DNA of 42,686 bases from Gallionella sp. (GCA_028687335.1 JAQUAI010000019.1:1-42686), one strand, 5' to 3'; positions 8,342-17,270 are shown, counted from the stretch's first letter. Notes: generated by a model from the letters alone, not told the origin. Made by a program: numbers and translations.

Positions 8342-9208
8342 TTAGCCGTCTATAAAGTTGCGAAAGCTTCGCGGTTCGCGTCCAAGTAGCTTAGAAAATT
8401 CTACTGGTGAAGCTGTGTTACCTGCTGCCAGCATGGCGTAGGTATCGCTACATAAAGGTGCGCTGGGTATCCAATCGCCCACGCGAGCCATCAGCTTCAC
8501 CAGTATTCTGGGCAACGCCACATGCCACGCAGTGCTGCGCCGCATTTGTTGGCGGTAACTATCTAGCATGCCACGCATGGTTGTCGCTTCTGCGCCAACC
8601 GCTTCAACGATCTGACTTACAGAATCTTCATTACCTAGCCATCGCACAACGGCATCGCACACATCGTCGACATGGACAGGTTGCAAAGTTTGTACGCCGC
8701 CCATCGGCAACACTTGCACGGGCAGCTTTGCCAATTGCCGAAACAGGCCCGCACTGGCGCCGTCTTCGCCATAGATCACTGAAGGACGCAAACATAAGCA
8801 ACGAATATCGGGAGGTAGTTGCGACAAGACTCGCTCGGTCGCTAGCCGCGTTGTAAAGTAGGGCACGTCCACACCACTATCCACCCCTAGCGCGGAGAGC
8901 TGTACGATGCGATCAACGTCTGCCTCAATACACGCAGCAAACAGCGCTTGAGGTGTTTCGTCATGTAGTTTTTGCATCGGATTTGTCTGGCTGTCGCGCA
9001 GCAATCCTACTGCGTTGATTACGACATCAATACTGTTTAGGCGTGGCAGCCAAATTTCCTTGTCGCAATCGTTGCGAAAATCGACCTCAATGTCATTCGC
9101 TTCACTTGGCTTGCGCACGGCACGTACGACGGTGTGTCCGGCATTGCGCAACGTTTCGGTTAGATGTCTGCCGACAAACCCTGTTGCCCCGCAGATCAAT
9201 ATTTTCAT
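8342..9208 (-). CDS. NAD(P)-binding SDR/epimerase-like oxidoreductase
   Basis: About 288 residues of the extended or atypical short-chain dehydrogenase superfamily. The N-terminus MKILICGATGFVGRHL holds the GxxGxxG nucleotide-binding loop. VVINAVGLLRDSQTNPM resembles the NDUFA9/YcjS-like complex-I-associated branch, and the tyrosine lies in PYFTTRLATERVL rather than a strict YxxxK. The frame extends to 9244, but the ATG at 9208 is chosen because it overlaps the upstream stop (ATGA) and places the Rossmann strand at the start. It is the third cistron of the DCC operon. The substrate is unknown; a role in quinone or lipid redox is a guess from its membrane-protein neighbours. Confidence 0.78.
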   Translation of the reverse strand: MKILICGATGFVGRHLTETLRNAGHTVVRAVRKPSEANDIEVDFRNDCDKEIWLPRLNSIDVVINAVGLLRDSQTNPMQKLHDETPQALFAACIEADVDRIVQLSALGVDSGVDVPYFTTRLATERVLSQLPPDIRCLCLRPSVIYGEDGASAGLFRQLAKLPVQVLPMGGVQTLQPVHVDDVCDAVVRWLGNEDSVSQIVEAVGAEATTMRGMLDSYRQQMRRSTAWHVALPRILVKLMARVGDWIPSAPLCSDTYAMLAAGNTASPVEFSKLLGREPRSFRNFIDG

Positions 9209-9540
9209 GATTGCCCCTCCGCTTTTGGGGCAACCGTCTTCCATACGTTGTGAGCAACAAACATGACCGTCATGAATACACCGGTTAGGGTCAGAATCAG
9301 TGTAATACGCACCGCCTCAACCCAGTCGGTGGTATCAGTGCTATTGCCGAAAATTAAAACCAGCATAAGCGCGCCGCTGTAGGCAAGAATATCTGCGCTA
9401 CGCAACCAGAATTCGGCACCAGTTTCTGATTTGCACAGCTCGACAATGACCTGCCTCGTGGTATGTCGCAGATACAGCATGGCGATAGCAACAACAAAAA
9501 TTGCGAACAGCAGCGTAGAGAAGAATAGGGTGGGATTCAT
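9205..9540 (-). CDS. Small membrane protein of unknown function
   Basis: 111 residues, not recognised. Three hydrophobic stretches are visible: residues 4-23, 50-66 and 75-97. A short charged loop (RHTTRQVIVELCKSETG) follows the first, and the tail is soluble and basic. It has a good AAGGA ribosome site eight bases before the ATG and overlaps the next gene by four bases, so it is a genuine operon member. One cysteine lies in the first loop. Its position between the DCC oxidoreductase and the NAD(P)-binding gene suggests a membrane component of the same redox module; this is inference only. Confidence 0.65.
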   Translation of the reverse strand: MNPTLFFSTLLFAIFVVAIAMLYLRHTTRQVIVELCKSETGAEFWLRSADILAYSGALMLVLIFGNSTDTTDWVEAVRITLILTLTGVFMTVMFVAHNVWKTVAPKAEGQS

Positions 9541-9563
9541 GATTAATTCCTTTCATTGTTGTT

Positions 9564-10022
9564 TTAAAGTGAGCACTGACCTTCGCTACAACGGCGGCTT
9601 TGTCGGTATGCTCGTTTGGCTTTGCACTTTCCTAGCAAATTGAAGAGGGCTGACATCCCCGTCCACGAGAGCAAGCGGCGGTGGCGCGCCACCCAAGGAT
9701 AGACACGCTCCATCAATGGGCGCGTGTAGCGACCGCCCCATAGTCGAGCAAAGCCTGTCATGCCGACGCTGCGATACAGCAATTCAAACGCCGCCACCCC
9801 TTTCACCCAATCACCCCGTGCATCGCGCACATGCAAACACGCCATCATTGCTTCACGTGTGATGCCTTGTCCGCGAAATGGCGAGTCATCAAAACTCGAT
9901 TCAGAGCAATTGGCCAAGACCAGCCTTTTCTGGTCGTCGTGAATCTTGATGGTCTGCATCTCGCTATTGCATAGCCCACATGAAGCATCGAAATAAACCG
10001 TAAGTGGATATTGCTCATTCAT
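9564..10022 (-). CDS. DCC family thiol-disulfide oxidoreductase (DUF393)
   Basis: About 152 residues. The N-terminal VYFDASCGLCNSEM carries the thioredoxin-like CxxC pair at residues 15 and 18 that defines the DCC/DUF393 family. Later blocks fit the family too: ITREAMMACLHV, GVAAFELLYRSVG and PLMERVYPWVARHRRLLS. It probably acts as a small dithiol redox protein, cytoplasmic because no signal peptide is visible. The ATG at 10022 is chosen over 10034 because GGAGG lies five bases upstream. The gene begins 24 bases inside a perfect palindrome (10046-10065), taken as its operator, and is the first cistron after the regulator gene. Confidence 0.88.
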   Translation of the reverse strand: MNEQYPLTVYFDASCGLCNSEMQTIKIHDDQKRLVLANCSESSFDDSPFRGQGITREAMMACLHVRDARGDWVKGVAAFELLYRSVGMTGFARLWGGRYTRPLMERVYPWVARHRRLLSWTGMSALFNLLGKCKAKRAYRQSRRCSEGQCSL

Positions 10023-10045
10023 CACAGCCTCCATTGTTTACATTA

Positions 10046-10065
10046 ATTTCTGTCAAAACAGAAAT
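10046..10065. promoter_or_regulatory. Operator palindrome in front of the DCC operon
   Basis: Perfect inverted repeat ATTTCTGT-CAAA-ACAGAAAT. It sits between the regulator gene stop (10088) and the start of the DCC gene (10022). The same half-sites recur at 10637-10656 upstream of the regulator itself, with only the spacer differing (CAAT). Two identical 8-bp half-sites at exactly the two expected control points strongly suggest binding by the GbsR/MarR product. Confidence 0.8.
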
Positions 10066-10087
10066 ATAGGGGCAAAAAAACACCCTC

Positions 10088-10612
10088 TTACTTTGGTAGC
10101 AGCAGATTTTGAATCTTTGCTCCCAATTTCATTACTTTCATCAGCGTGGCCGGATCCAACTTCAGCATCTGATCACCCCAAGTAGATAGCGATTCCATCA
10201 GCACCAAAGTTTCTTTGATGCGCTGCTGTGCAGCCGCATCTTCTTTTGACAACTCTGGGCTGTTCAAACAATCGCGCAACACGGCAATCGTCGGGTCAAA
10301 TTCACGCTGCTTACGTTCGCTCACAACGGTGCGAAACAACTCCCACACATCAGTCGAAGTCTCGAAATGATCGCGTCGATCACCCATCACATGCACCATT
10401 TGAATGAGCTTCCAGTTTTGCAATTCTTTGATGCTGTTGCTTACATTGGAACGCGCCACCTCAAGTGTTTCTACAATCTCGTCCGCCGCCATCGGCCTGC
10501 CCGCCAAATACAGCAAAGCATGTATTTGCGAGACGGTGCGATTAACCCCCCACTTGGAGCCCATTTCACCCCAGTGAAGAACAAAACGTTGCGCGATTGG
10601 ATTAAGTTTCAT
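10088..10612 (-). CDS. GbsR/MarR family transcriptional regulator
   Basis: 174 residues of the GbsR branch of MarR-like regulators. An N-terminal RFVLHWGEMGSKWGVNRTVSQIHALLYL leads into a winged helix-turn-helix (MAADEIVETLEVARSNVSNSIKELQNWKLI, residues about 42-71) with the wing HVMGDRRDHFE. The C-terminal half is helical and probably dimerises. No ligand can be deduced. Two matching palindromes, 24 bases before its own ATG and in front of the downstream operon, point to autoregulation plus control of the DCC/DoxX/DUF2269 genes. No clear ribosome site precedes the ATG at 10612. Confidence 0.88.
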   Translation of the reverse strand: MKLNPIAQRFVLHWGEMGSKWGVNRTVSQIHALLYLAGRPMAADEIVETLEVARSNVSNSIKELQNWKLIQMVHVMGDRRDHFETSTDVWELFRTVVSERKQREFDPTIAVLRDCLNSPELSKEDAAAQQRIKETLVLMESLSTWGDQMLKLDPATLMKVMKLGAKIQNLLLPK

Positions 10613-10636
10613 GGGCGCACAATAACTGCGTCATTT

Positions 10637-10656
10637 ATTTCTGTCAATACAGAAAT
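10637..10656. promoter_or_regulatory. Operator palindrome in front of the GbsR/MarR gene
   Basis: Perfect inverted repeat ATTTCTGT-CAAT-ACAGAAAT, 24 bases upstream of the regulator ATG. It has the same half-sites as 10046-10065. It also lies about 47 bases upstream of the gcvT -10 element on the other strand, so binding here might touch gcvT transcription, though this seems secondary. Confidence 0.8.
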
Positions 10657-10702
10657 TTAAGAAATTTCACTACCCCTTGGCGGAGCAAGATTGAACTTCC
10701 GC

Positions 10703-10708
10703 TATAAT
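10703..10708 (+). promoter_or_regulatory. Probable -10 element of the gcvT leader
   Basis: A perfect TATAAT lies about 20 bases upstream of the first riboswitch aptamer, placing transcription start near 10715. No good -35 hexamer is found at 16-18 bases; the nearest TTG-rich stretch, TTGGCG at 10677-10682, is 20 bases away. Confidence 0.5.
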
Positions 10709-10727
10709 TCGTCCGCCGTTTAAACCG

Positions 10728-10902
10728 ACTGGGAGAGTGTGTTGACCAAGTCGATTCTTGGAGCACCGCCGAAGGCGCAATACCCGTAACCGCTCAGGCT
10801 CAAGAACCAATCGGAACAGGCGAATCTGGAGAGCGTCAGCTGGGCTGACCACCGAAGGGGCAGGCAACGCAAGTTGTAATCTCTCAGGTACCAAGGACAG
10901 AT
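10728..10902 (+). ncRNA. Tandem glycine riboswitch (two aptamers)
   Basis: Two successive glycine aptamers can be read in the gcvT leader. The first (about 10728-10806) has GGGAGAGTG, then CCGCCGAAGGCGCAA, then CCGCTCAGGC. The second (about 10822-10902) has CTGGAGAGCG, then CCACCGAAGGGGCAGGC, then AATCTCTCAGGTACCAAGGACAG. These are the hallmark conserved blocks of the gcvT element, joined by a short linker. In this family glycine binding turns on the glycine cleavage genes, and the terminator immediately downstream supplies the off state. Boundaries are approximate. Confidence 0.95.
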
Positions 10903-10904
10903 GG

Positions 10905-10936
10905 GGCGCAGCGCGAGATCGCGCTGCGCCTTTTTT
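10905..10936 (+). terminator. gcvT leader: Intrinsic terminator, expression platform of the glycine riboswitch
   Basis: A perfect 11-bp stem (GGCGCAGCGCG / CGCGCTGCGCC) with an AGAT loop is followed by six T residues. It starts only a few bases after the second aptamer and ends 19 bases before the gcvT ATG. This is the expected transcription-attenuation platform: with glycine bound, sequences of the aptamer 3' side should disfavour it. The competing antiterminator pairing was not modelled. Confidence 0.9.
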
Positions 10937-10955
10937 ATTCTTTACGAAAGCGCAT

Positions 10956-12041
10956 ATGACGACTCTCAAGGTAACTCCCCTCAACGCCGCACACCGTGCG
11001 ATGGGCGCAAAGATGGTGGATTTCGGTGGTTGGGACATGCCGGTCAACTACGGCTCGCAGATCGACGAACACCATCAAGTACGTAACGATGTCGGCATGT
11101 TCGACGTATGCCACATGCGCGTCGTCGATGCCAAAGGCGACGGCGTGCGTGCTTTCCTGCGCTACTTGCTGGCGAACAACGCCGACAAGATCACCGTGCC
11201 CGGCAAGGCACTCTATTCCGCCATGCTGCGCCCCAACGGCGGTGTCATCGACGACCTCATCATCTACTTCATGACCGAGCAATGGTTCCGCATCGTAGTG
11301 AATGCAGGTACTGCCGACAAAGACATTGCGTGGATGAAAGAACAAGCTGCAGTGCATGCGCCCGCGCTGATCATCACCTCGCGCGATGACTTGGCGATGG
11401 TCGCCATCCAAGGTCCTAACGCACGCGCAAAAGTATGGGAAGTGTTGCCCCAGACCAAAGCCGCGACAGAGAACCTCGTGAATTTCCAAGCTGCTGATTG
11501 CGGCGAATACTTCGTGGCACGTACCGGCTACACCGGCGAAGACGGTTTCGAAGTGATGCTGCCGAAAGAGAACGTAGAAGCGTTCTGGTACGCACTGAAC
11601 AAAGTCGGCGTCAAACCCATCGGCTTAGGCGCTCGTGACACGCTGCGTCTGGAAGCGGGGATGAACCTGTACGGACAAGACATGGACGAGAGCGTCGGCC
11701 CGTTGGAATCCGGTCTCGCTTGGACGGTCGATCTGAAGAGCGAACGCGACTTCATCGGCAAAGCCGCGCTGCTGGCCAACCCACCCAGCAGCAAACTCGT
11801 TGGCTTGGTGTTGCTAGATCGCGGCGTGTTGCGTGGTCATCAAAAGGTGCAGACACCGCATGGCGAAGGCGAGATCACCAGTGGCAGCTTCTCGCCGACC
11901 TTGGAGAGATCCATCGCATTGGCGCGCGTGCCGAACGGCGTCGCGATAGGCGATACCGTGCAAGTTGCAATACGCGACAAGTTGTTGAATGCATCTGTAG
12001 TGAAGTATCCATTCGCCCGCAACGGCAAAGCAGTAATTTAA
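10956..12041 (+). CDS. gcvT: Glycine cleavage system T protein (aminomethyltransferase)
   Basis: 361 residues, normal for GcvT. It opens with [31 protein letters not shown]; later blocks include [34 protein letters not shown] and [22 protein letters not shown], which form the folate and aminomethyl site. The T protein takes the methylamine carried on lipoyl-GcvH and makes methylene-tetrahydrofolate plus ammonia. The frame opens much earlier (10758), but that part overlaps the riboswitch and is non-coding; the ATG at 10956 matches the family start. The leader holds a tandem glycine riboswitch and terminator. gcvH and gcvP follow on the same strand. Confidence 0.97.
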   Translation: MTTLKVTPLNAAHRAMGAKMVDFGGWDMPVNYGSQIDEHHQVRNDVGMFDVCHMRVVDAKGDGVRAFLRYLLANNADKITVPGKALYSAMLRPNGGVIDDLIIYFMTEQWFRIVVNAGTADKDIAWMKEQAAVHAPALIITSRDDLAMVAIQGPNARAKVWEVLPQTKAATENLVNFQAADCGEYFVARTGYTGEDGFEVMLPKENVEAFWYALNKVGVKPIGLGARDTLRLEAGMNLYGQDMDESVGPLESGLAWTVDLKSERDFIGKAALLANPPSSKLVGLVLLDRGVLRGHQKVQTPHGEGEITSGSFSPTLERSIALARVPNGVAIGDTVQVAIRDKLLNASVVKYPFARNGKAVI

Positions 12042-12053
12042 TTCAAAAACGAA

Positions 12054-12128
12054 TGTCCACGAAAAACACAAAATCACACGAAAACAACCCCGCTTCACCG
12101 TTCGTGATTTTCGTGTGTTTCGTGGACA
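12054..12128. repeat. Palindromic dispersed repeat, CCACGAAA type (copy 1)
   Basis: A 75-bp imperfect palindrome with outer arms TGTCCACGAAA and TTTCGTGGACA, between gcvT and gcvH. A second, longer element with the same ends lies at 15595-15741. Transcribed, it would form a long hairpin between two cistrons. Confidence 0.8.
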
Positions 12129-12170
12129 AAAACGGTTTCTAATTCGAACATCAATTTATTGGAGAACACC

Positions 12171-12560
12171 ATGAGCAATCCAAGCAACCTGAAATACACA
12201 GCCTCCCACGAGTGGGTCAAGACCGAAGCCGACGGCAGCATCACCGTGGGCATCACACAACACGCGCAAGAGTTGCTGGGCGATATGGTGTTCGTCGAAG
12301 CGCCGACCACTGGCCGCAAACTAAAAGCGGGCGAAGAATGTGCAGTAGTCGAATCTGTGAAAGCCGCTGCCGATGTTTACGCGCCACTCGCAGGTGAAGT
12401 GTTGGCTGCGAATGCTGACTTGGACGGCTCGCCGGAAAACATCAACAGCGACCCGTATGGCGCTTGGATATTCAAGATGAAACCGGACAACGCTGCCGAC
12501 ATCGACGCGCTGATGGACGCAGCTGCTTATCAGGCTGCCGTCGATAGCGAAGCACACTAG
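12171..12560 (+). CDS. gcvH: Glycine cleavage system H protein (lipoyl carrier)
   Basis: 129 residues, the usual length. It begins [16 protein letters not shown], and the lipoylation site is the lysine of [12 protein letters not shown] at residue 64. The C-terminal half has the [28 protein letters not shown] block of all GcvH. The protein shuttles the aminomethyl group from P to T protein and electrons to L protein. An ATG at 12171 with GGAG eight bases before it is clearly the start; the frame is open four codons further to a TTG. Cofactor attachment by a lipoate enzyme must come from elsewhere, as must the L protein, which is not in this window. Confidence 0.97.
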   Translation: MSNPSNLKYTASHEWVKTEADGSITVGITQHAQELLGDMVFVEAPTTGRKLKAGEECAVVESVKAAADVYAPLAGEVLAANADLDGSPENINSDPYGAWIFKMKPDNAADIDALMDAAAYQAAVDSEAH

Positions 12561-12578
12561 AAAAAATAAACCTGCTGC

Positions 12579-12673
12579 GAGGTCGGATTGCAGCGTTGCG
12601 CAGTGCTCGGAATCCTCATGTACGGAATGTACATTTCGGTTCCTGCGCGCTGTGCGCCTTGCACTCCAACCTC
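12579..12673. repeat. Palindromic dispersed repeat between gcvH and gcvP
   Basis: A 95-bp imperfect palindrome. The outer arms are GAGGTCGGATTGCAGCG and the complement of GAGGTTGGAGTGCAAGG; the centre is GTAC-GGAAT-GTAC. It differs from the CCACGAAA repeat and resembles a dispersed palindrome that I recall from betaproteobacterial genomes; that recollection could not be checked. It fills most of the 164-base gcvH-gcvP gap. Confidence 0.75.
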
Positions 12674-12724
12674 TCACAATGGTTTCTTCATTCCTAGCAC
12701 TCCTAATTTAGAACAGCTCAGACC

Positions 12725-15580
12725 ATGAATAACGCCGACCAATTCGTCACTCGCCACAACGGCCCTAGCGCAACTGACGTGCAAGCCATGTTGAACAAGA
12801 TCAATGCGCCCTCATTGGATGCGCTGATCGACCAGACCGTTCCCGCTGCGATTCGTTTAACGCAGCCACTGAACTTGCCCGACGGCATGAGCGAATACGC
12901 GTTCTTGCAACATCTGCGTGACATCGCGGCGAAGAACAAGTTGTTCAAGAATTACATCGGACTGGGTTACTACGACACCATCGTGCCGCCAGTCATCCAG
13001 CGCAACGTGTTGGAGAATCCGGGCTGGTACACGGCTTACACTCCCTATCAGGCCGAGATCGCACAAGGTCGTTTGGAAGCGTTGCTGAATTTCCAGACCA
13101 TGGTGTGCGACCTGACGGGTATGGAGATCGCCAACGCGTCTCTATTGGATGAAGCGACTGCCGCTGCCGAAGCGATGACGATGTTGCACGGCTTGCGTTC
13201 GCGCGATGACGTGGCTGCAGGTAAGAACAGTTTCTTCGTGTCGCACGAATGTTTCCCACAGACCATCGAATTGTTGAAGACACGCGCCAAGCCGCTCGGC
13301 ATCGAATTGGTCATCGGCGATTTCAAGACCGTCACCCTGAACGACAAGTTGTATGGCGCGCTGTTGCAATATCCTGCCGCTAACGGCGTGGTACATGACT
13401 ACGCCGATTTCGTGCAGCGCGCTAAAGCTAACGGCATGACCGTTGCGGTCGCAGCCGACATCCTGAGTCTGGTGTTGCTCACACCGCCGGGTGAATGGGG
13501 CGCGGACGTAGTGCTGGGTTCGACCCAACGCTTCGGTGTGCCGATGGGCTACGGCGGCCCGCACGCCGCGTTCTTCGCTTGCCGCGATGCACACAAGCGT
13601 TCGATGCCGGGTCGCATCATCGGCGTGTCGGTGGATGCCGACGGCAACCCCGCGTTACGCATGGCGTTGCAGACACGCGAACAACATATCCGCCGCGAGA
13701 AGGCCACTTCCAACATCTGCACCGCACAAGCATTGCTCGCCATCATGGCTTCGATGTACGCGGTGTATCACGGCGCGGAAGGCCTGCGCACCATCGCAGC
13801 ACAAGTGCACCGTGCAGCTGCACTTCTCGCCAGCGAGTTGAAGAAGCTTGGCTACAAGGTCGCTTACGACACCTTCTTCGACACAGTGAAGCTGACGCAG
13901 ACCGACAACGTGAAGATCCATGCGCTGGCTGAAGCTGCGCGCATCAACTTCCGCTACAGCACCGAAGGCATCGGCATCGCGCTGGACCAGACCACTTCGG
14001 TGGACGATCTCAACGCCATTCTTAAAGTATTCGCGTTAGCGGTTGGCGAACTGCCCACCAAGGTGACGCAAGCGCAGGTCACCGCGCAAACGCTGCTCGT
14101 GAAGCCGCGCCAATCGGCCATCCTGAGCCATCCGGTGTTCAACAGCTATCACTCCGAGACGGAGATGATGCGTTACATCAAACGGCTGGAGAACAAAGAC
14201 CTGTCGCTCACCCACTCCATGATCTCGCTCGGCTCTTGCACCATGAAGTTGAATGCAGCCTCAGAAATGTTGGGGCTGACTTGGCCTGAGTTCGCCAACC
14301 TGCATCCCTTCGTGCCGATGGAACAGGCCGAGGGTTACCAAGCGCTCATCGCGGGTCTGGATGCGGCATTGTCCGAGATCACTGGCTTCGCGCAGATGAG
14401 CTTCCAACCTAACAGCGGTGCGTCCGGCGAATATGCGGGCCTGCTGGTCATTCAGGCGTATCACCGTTCGCGCGGCGAGTCGCAACGCAACGTGGTGCTC
14501 ATCCCTTCCTCCGCACACGGCACCAATCCTGCCAGCGCGGCAATGTGCGGCATGCACATCGTGGTGGTGAAGTGCGACAGCAAGGGCAACATCGACGTGG
14601 ACGATCTGCGCGCGAAAGCTGAAGAACACAAGGCCGACCTGTCCTGCCTGATGGTGACCTACCCTAGCACGCACGGCGTATATGAAGAGAGCATCAAGGA
14701 CATCACCGCGATCATCCACGCCAATGGCGGCCAGGTATACATGGACGGCGCCAACATGAATGCGCAGGTCGGGCTCACCAGCCCCGGCAACATCGGCGCG
14801 GATGTGTGCCACCTCAACCTACACAAGACCTTCGCTATCCCCCACGGCGGTGGCGGACCGGGTGCAGGCCCGATTGGAGTCGCGGAACACCTCACGCCGT
14901 TCTTGCCCTCTCACCCTGTAGTGAAAGTCGGCGGCGCGCAAGGTATCCACGCGGTATCCGCCGCGCCTTACGGCAGCGCGCTGATCCTGCTCATCTCTTA
15001 CGGCTACATCAAGATGATGGGCGGCAAAGGACTCACCGAAGCGACCAAGATGGCGATCTTGAATGCGAACTACATCAAAGAATCGTTGAAGGACAGCTAC
15101 GCCACCTTGTACAGCGGCAGCAACGGTCGTTGCGCGCACGAGATGATCTTGGATTGTCGCGAGTGGAAGAAGGAAGGCGTTGAAGTGAGCGACATCGCAA
15201 AACGTCTGATGGACTTCGGCTTCCATGCACCGACCACCTCGTTCCCTGTCGTCGATACGCTGATGGTGGAACCAACTGAGAGTGAATCGAAAGCCGAGCT
15301 GGATCGCTTCTGCGACGCGATGATCGCCATCCGCAAGGAGATCGAGGAAGTCATCTCTGGCCGTGTCGACAAGAAGGACAACATCCTCAAACACGCACCA
15401 CACACCGCGAAATCTGTCTGCGCCAACGAGTGGAAGAAACCCTACTCACGCGAACAGGCCGCCTACCCGCTGCCCTACGTACGCGAGAATAAGTTCTGGC
15501 CTGCCGTGGCGAGAGTGGATAATGTGTATGGAGATAAGAATTTGGTGTGCAGTTGCCCACCAATCGCGGTGTACGAATAA
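12725..15580 (+). CDS. gcvP: Glycine dehydrogenase (decarboxylating), single-chain P protein
   Basis: 951 residues, the full-length homodimeric form rather than the split P1/P2 form. The N-terminal half starts [17 protein letters not shown] and contains [24 protein letters not shown]. The C-terminal half has the pyridoxal-phosphate lysine in [16 protein letters not shown], at residue 701. The enzyme decarboxylates glycine and passes the aminomethyl group to lipoyl-GcvH. It is the last gene of the riboswitch-controlled set; no strong ribosome site is seen directly upstream, and a large palindrome precedes it. No truncation or frameshift is apparent. Confidence 0.98.
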   Translation: MNNADQFVTRHNGPSATDVQAMLNKINAPSLDALIDQTVPAAIRLTQPLNLPDGMSEYAFLQHLRDIAAKNKLFKNYIGLGYYDTIVPPVIQRNVLENPGWYTAYTPYQAEIAQGRLEALLNFQTMVCDLTGMEIANASLLDEATAAAEAMTMLHGLRSRDDVAAGKNSFFVSHECFPQTIELLKTRAKPLGIELVIGDFKTVTLNDKLYGALLQYPAANGVVHDYADFVQRAKANGMTVAVAADILSLVLLTPPGEWGADVVLGSTQRFGVPMGYGGPHAAFFACRDAHKRSMPGRIIGVSVDADGNPALRMALQTREQHIRREKATSNICTAQALLAIMASMYAVYHGAEGLRTIAAQVHRAAALLASELKKLGYKVAYDTFFDTVKLTQTDNVKIHALAEAARINFRYSTEGIGIALDQTTSVDDLNAILKVFALAVGELPTKVTQAQVTAQTLLVKPRQSAILSHPVFNSYHSETEMMRYIKRLENKDLSLTHSMISLGSCTMKLNAASEMLGLTWPEFANLHPFVPMEQAEGYQALIAGLDAALSEITGFAQMSFQPNSGASGEYAGLLVIQAYHRSRGESQRNVVLIPSSAHGTNPASAAMCGMHIVVVKCDSKGNIDVDDLRAKAEEHKADLSCLMVTYPSTHGVYEESIKDITAIIHANGGQVYMDGANMNAQVGLTSPGNIGADVCHLNLHKTFAIPHGGGGPGAGPIGVAEHLTPFLPSHPVVKVGGAQGIHAVSAAPYGSALILLISYGYIKMMGGKGLTEATKMAILNANYIKESLKDSYATLYSGSNGRCAHEMILDCREWKKEGVEVSDIAKRLMDFGFHAPTTSFPVVDTLMVEPTESESKAELDRFCDAMIAIRKEIEEVISGRVDKKDNILKHAPHTAKSVCANEWKKPYSREQAAYPLPYVRENKFWPAVARVDNVYGDKNLVCSCPPIAVYE

Positions 15581-15594
15581 GCATTAGAACCGCT

Positions 15595-15741
15595 GTCCAC
15601 GAAAGACACGAAAAGCACGAACAAAATTGAGGGAACGCTCGTCAGTCATTGACTCACTATCAGAGTGCTTGTTTTCGTGCTTTTGCGAGTTGGGCAAAAG
15701 CAGCCCATCCCTGCTTACCCCGCTTCGTGTTTTTCGTGGAC
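15595..15741. repeat. Palindromic dispersed repeat, CCACGAAA type (copy 2, longer)
   Basis: Outer arms GTCCACGAAAGACACGAA and the complement of GTCCACGAAAAACACGAA bound a 147-bp element between gcvP and tpx. An inner inverted pair (AAAAGCACGAA and TTCGTGCTTTT) is also present. The right arm holds an extra stretch of about 40 bases (15685-15724) that breaks the symmetry, and its CCCCGCTT end recurs in copy 1. Confidence 0.8.
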
Positions 15742-15779
15742 TGATTAGATTTTTTCATTCGAAAAGTTAAAGGATCACC

Positions 15780-16301
15780 ATGGCTAAAGATATCGCCAAT
15801 AAAACCGGCACCACCCTAGGCGGCGCACCCGTCACCTTGTTCGGTAAGTTTCCCGAGGTCGGACAAACTGCCCCCGCTTTCACGCTGGTGGACAAAGACC
15901 TGAAAGACGTCACGCTGCAATCCTTTGCCGGCAAACGCAAAGTGCTGAACATCGTGCCTAGCTTAGATACTGCTGTGTGCGCCACCTCGACACGCAAATT
16001 CAACGAAGCCGCGAGCAAGCTGGACAACACGGTCGTGCTGGTTATCTCAGCTGACTTGCCCTTCGCGATGAGTCGCTTCTGCGTGGCGGAAGGCCTGGAG
16101 AATGTGATCACCCTGTCGCTGATGCGTGGTCGTGACTTCATGCGCAACTACGGCGTGAAGATCGCCGACACCGTGTTGTCTGGCGTGACAGCACGCGCCG
16201 TGCTGGTGCTGGATGAGAAGGACCAGATCATTCATGCCGAGTTGGTGAGCGACATCACGCATGAGCCGAACTACGACGCGGCATTGGCAGTGCTGAACTA
16301 A
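15780..16301 (+). CDS. tpx: Thiol peroxidase (Tpx, atypical 2-Cys peroxiredoxin)
   Basis: 173 residues. The peroxidatic cysteine lies in [16 protein letters not shown] at residue 67 and the resolving cysteine in SRFCVAEG at residue 101; the 34-residue spacing equals that of the E. coli enzyme. Tpx reduces hydroperoxides, preferring alkyl and lipid peroxides, using thioredoxin. The ATG at 15780 has AAAGGA eight bases upstream. It is followed closely by a sugar-kinase-like gene on the same strand (28-base gap), which may be read through. Confidence 0.97.
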   Translation: MAKDIANKTGTTLGGAPVTLFGKFPEVGQTAPAFTLVDKDLKDVTLQSFAGKRKVLNIVPSLDTAVCATSTRKFNEAASKLDNTVVLVISADLPFAMSRFCVAEGLENVITLSLMRGRDFMRNYGVKIADTVLSGVTARAVLVLDEKDQIIHAELVSDITHEPNYDAALAVLN

Positions 16302-16329
16302 CCCCCTGATTTTTTCGACAAGGTTTTTT

Positions 16330-17268
16330 ATGAACACACTTATCTGCGGTTCCATGGCTTACGACACCATCATGGTGTTTAAGGATCAATTCAAAAAACA
16401 CATTTTGCCCGAGCAGATTCACATTCTGAATGTCGCTTTTCTGGTGCCGGAGATGCGTCGTGAATACGGCGGTTGTGCGGGCAACATTGCGTACAACTTG
16501 AATTTGATTGGCGGCAAACCGCTCATCATGGCAACCGTGGGCGACGACTTCGCACCGTATGCCGCGCGTCTGGAAAAACTCGGTTTGTCGCAAGCGCACA
16601 TCCGCGCTGTGCCGGATAGCTTTACCGGGCAGGCGTTTATCACCACCGACTTGGATGACAATCAAATCACCGCGTTTCATCCGGGGGCAATGAGTTTCTC
16701 CGAGCAAAATCAAGTGAGCGATGCGAGCAACGTTACGCTCGGCATTGTTTCGCCGGACGGTCGAGAAGGCATGTTGCAGCACGCACGCCAGTTTCACGAA
16801 GCAGGCATCCCTTGGGTGTTTGATCCGGGTCAGGGCATGCCTATGTTTGGCGGCGACGAACTGTTGCGCTTCGTCGAACAGGCCGACTATGTCACCGTCA
16901 ACGATTACGAAGCGCAAATGTTGCAGGACAAGACCGGTAAAAAGATCGAAGAAATGGCCAAGGGCGTTCGCGCTTTCATCATCACGCGCGGCGGCGAGGG
17001 TTCCACCATCTATGCTGGCGGCAATGAAATCATCATTCCTTGCGCCAAGCCGACTGAAGTGCTCGACCCTACCGGCTGTGGCGATGCCTATCGCGCCGGA
17101 CTGTTGCACGGCATTCAACAAGGTTGGGATTGGGAGATCACGGGCCGTTTAGCCTCGTTGCTGGGCACACTCAAAATCGCCAGCCGTGGTGGACAAAATC
17201 ACACCCCTTCGCGGGATGAGTTGAAAGCCCAGTTCAAACAGCACTTCGGCACCGAACTGCCGCTGTAA
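16330..17268 (+). CDS. PfkB-family carbohydrate/nucleoside kinase
   Basis: 312 residues of the ribokinase/PfkB superfamily. The N-terminal ICGSMAYDTIMVF and YGGCAGNIAYNLNLIGGKP give the first signature. The C-terminal DPTGCGDAYRAGLLHGIQQG is the second, with the catalytic aspartate in GCGD and the anion hole. The substrate is not determined by sequence; the residues around GGCAGN and the length resemble the adenosine-kinase-like proteins common in beta- and gammaproteobacteria. It sits between tpx and a lipoprotein gene, 28 and 2 bases away, so co-transcription is likely, though the functional link is unclear. Confidence 0.85.
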   Translation: MNTLICGSMAYDTIMVFKDQFKKHILPEQIHILNVAFLVPEMRREYGGCAGNIAYNLNLIGGKPLIMATVGDDFAPYAARLEKLGLSQAHIRAVPDSFTGQAFITTDLDDNQITAFHPGAMSFSEQNQVSDASNVTLGIVSPDGREGMLQHARQFHEAGIPWVFDPGQGMPMFGGDELLRFVEQADYVTVNDYEAQMLQDKTGKKIEEMAKGVRAFIITRGGEGSTIYAGGNEIIIPCAKPTEVLDPTGCGDAYRAGLLHGIQQGWDWEITGRLASLLGTLKIASRGGQNHTPSRDELKAQFKQHFGTELPL

Positions 17269-17270
17269 AC

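Noticed and set aside
10758..10955. N-terminal extension of gcvT
   Set aside because: It translates the riboswitch and terminator; the ATG at 10956 matches the family start.
16255..17121. 288-codon minus-strand frame opposite the PfkB-family kinase
   Set aside because: The plus-strand protein has both PfkB signatures; the minus frame has no domain and no ribosome site.
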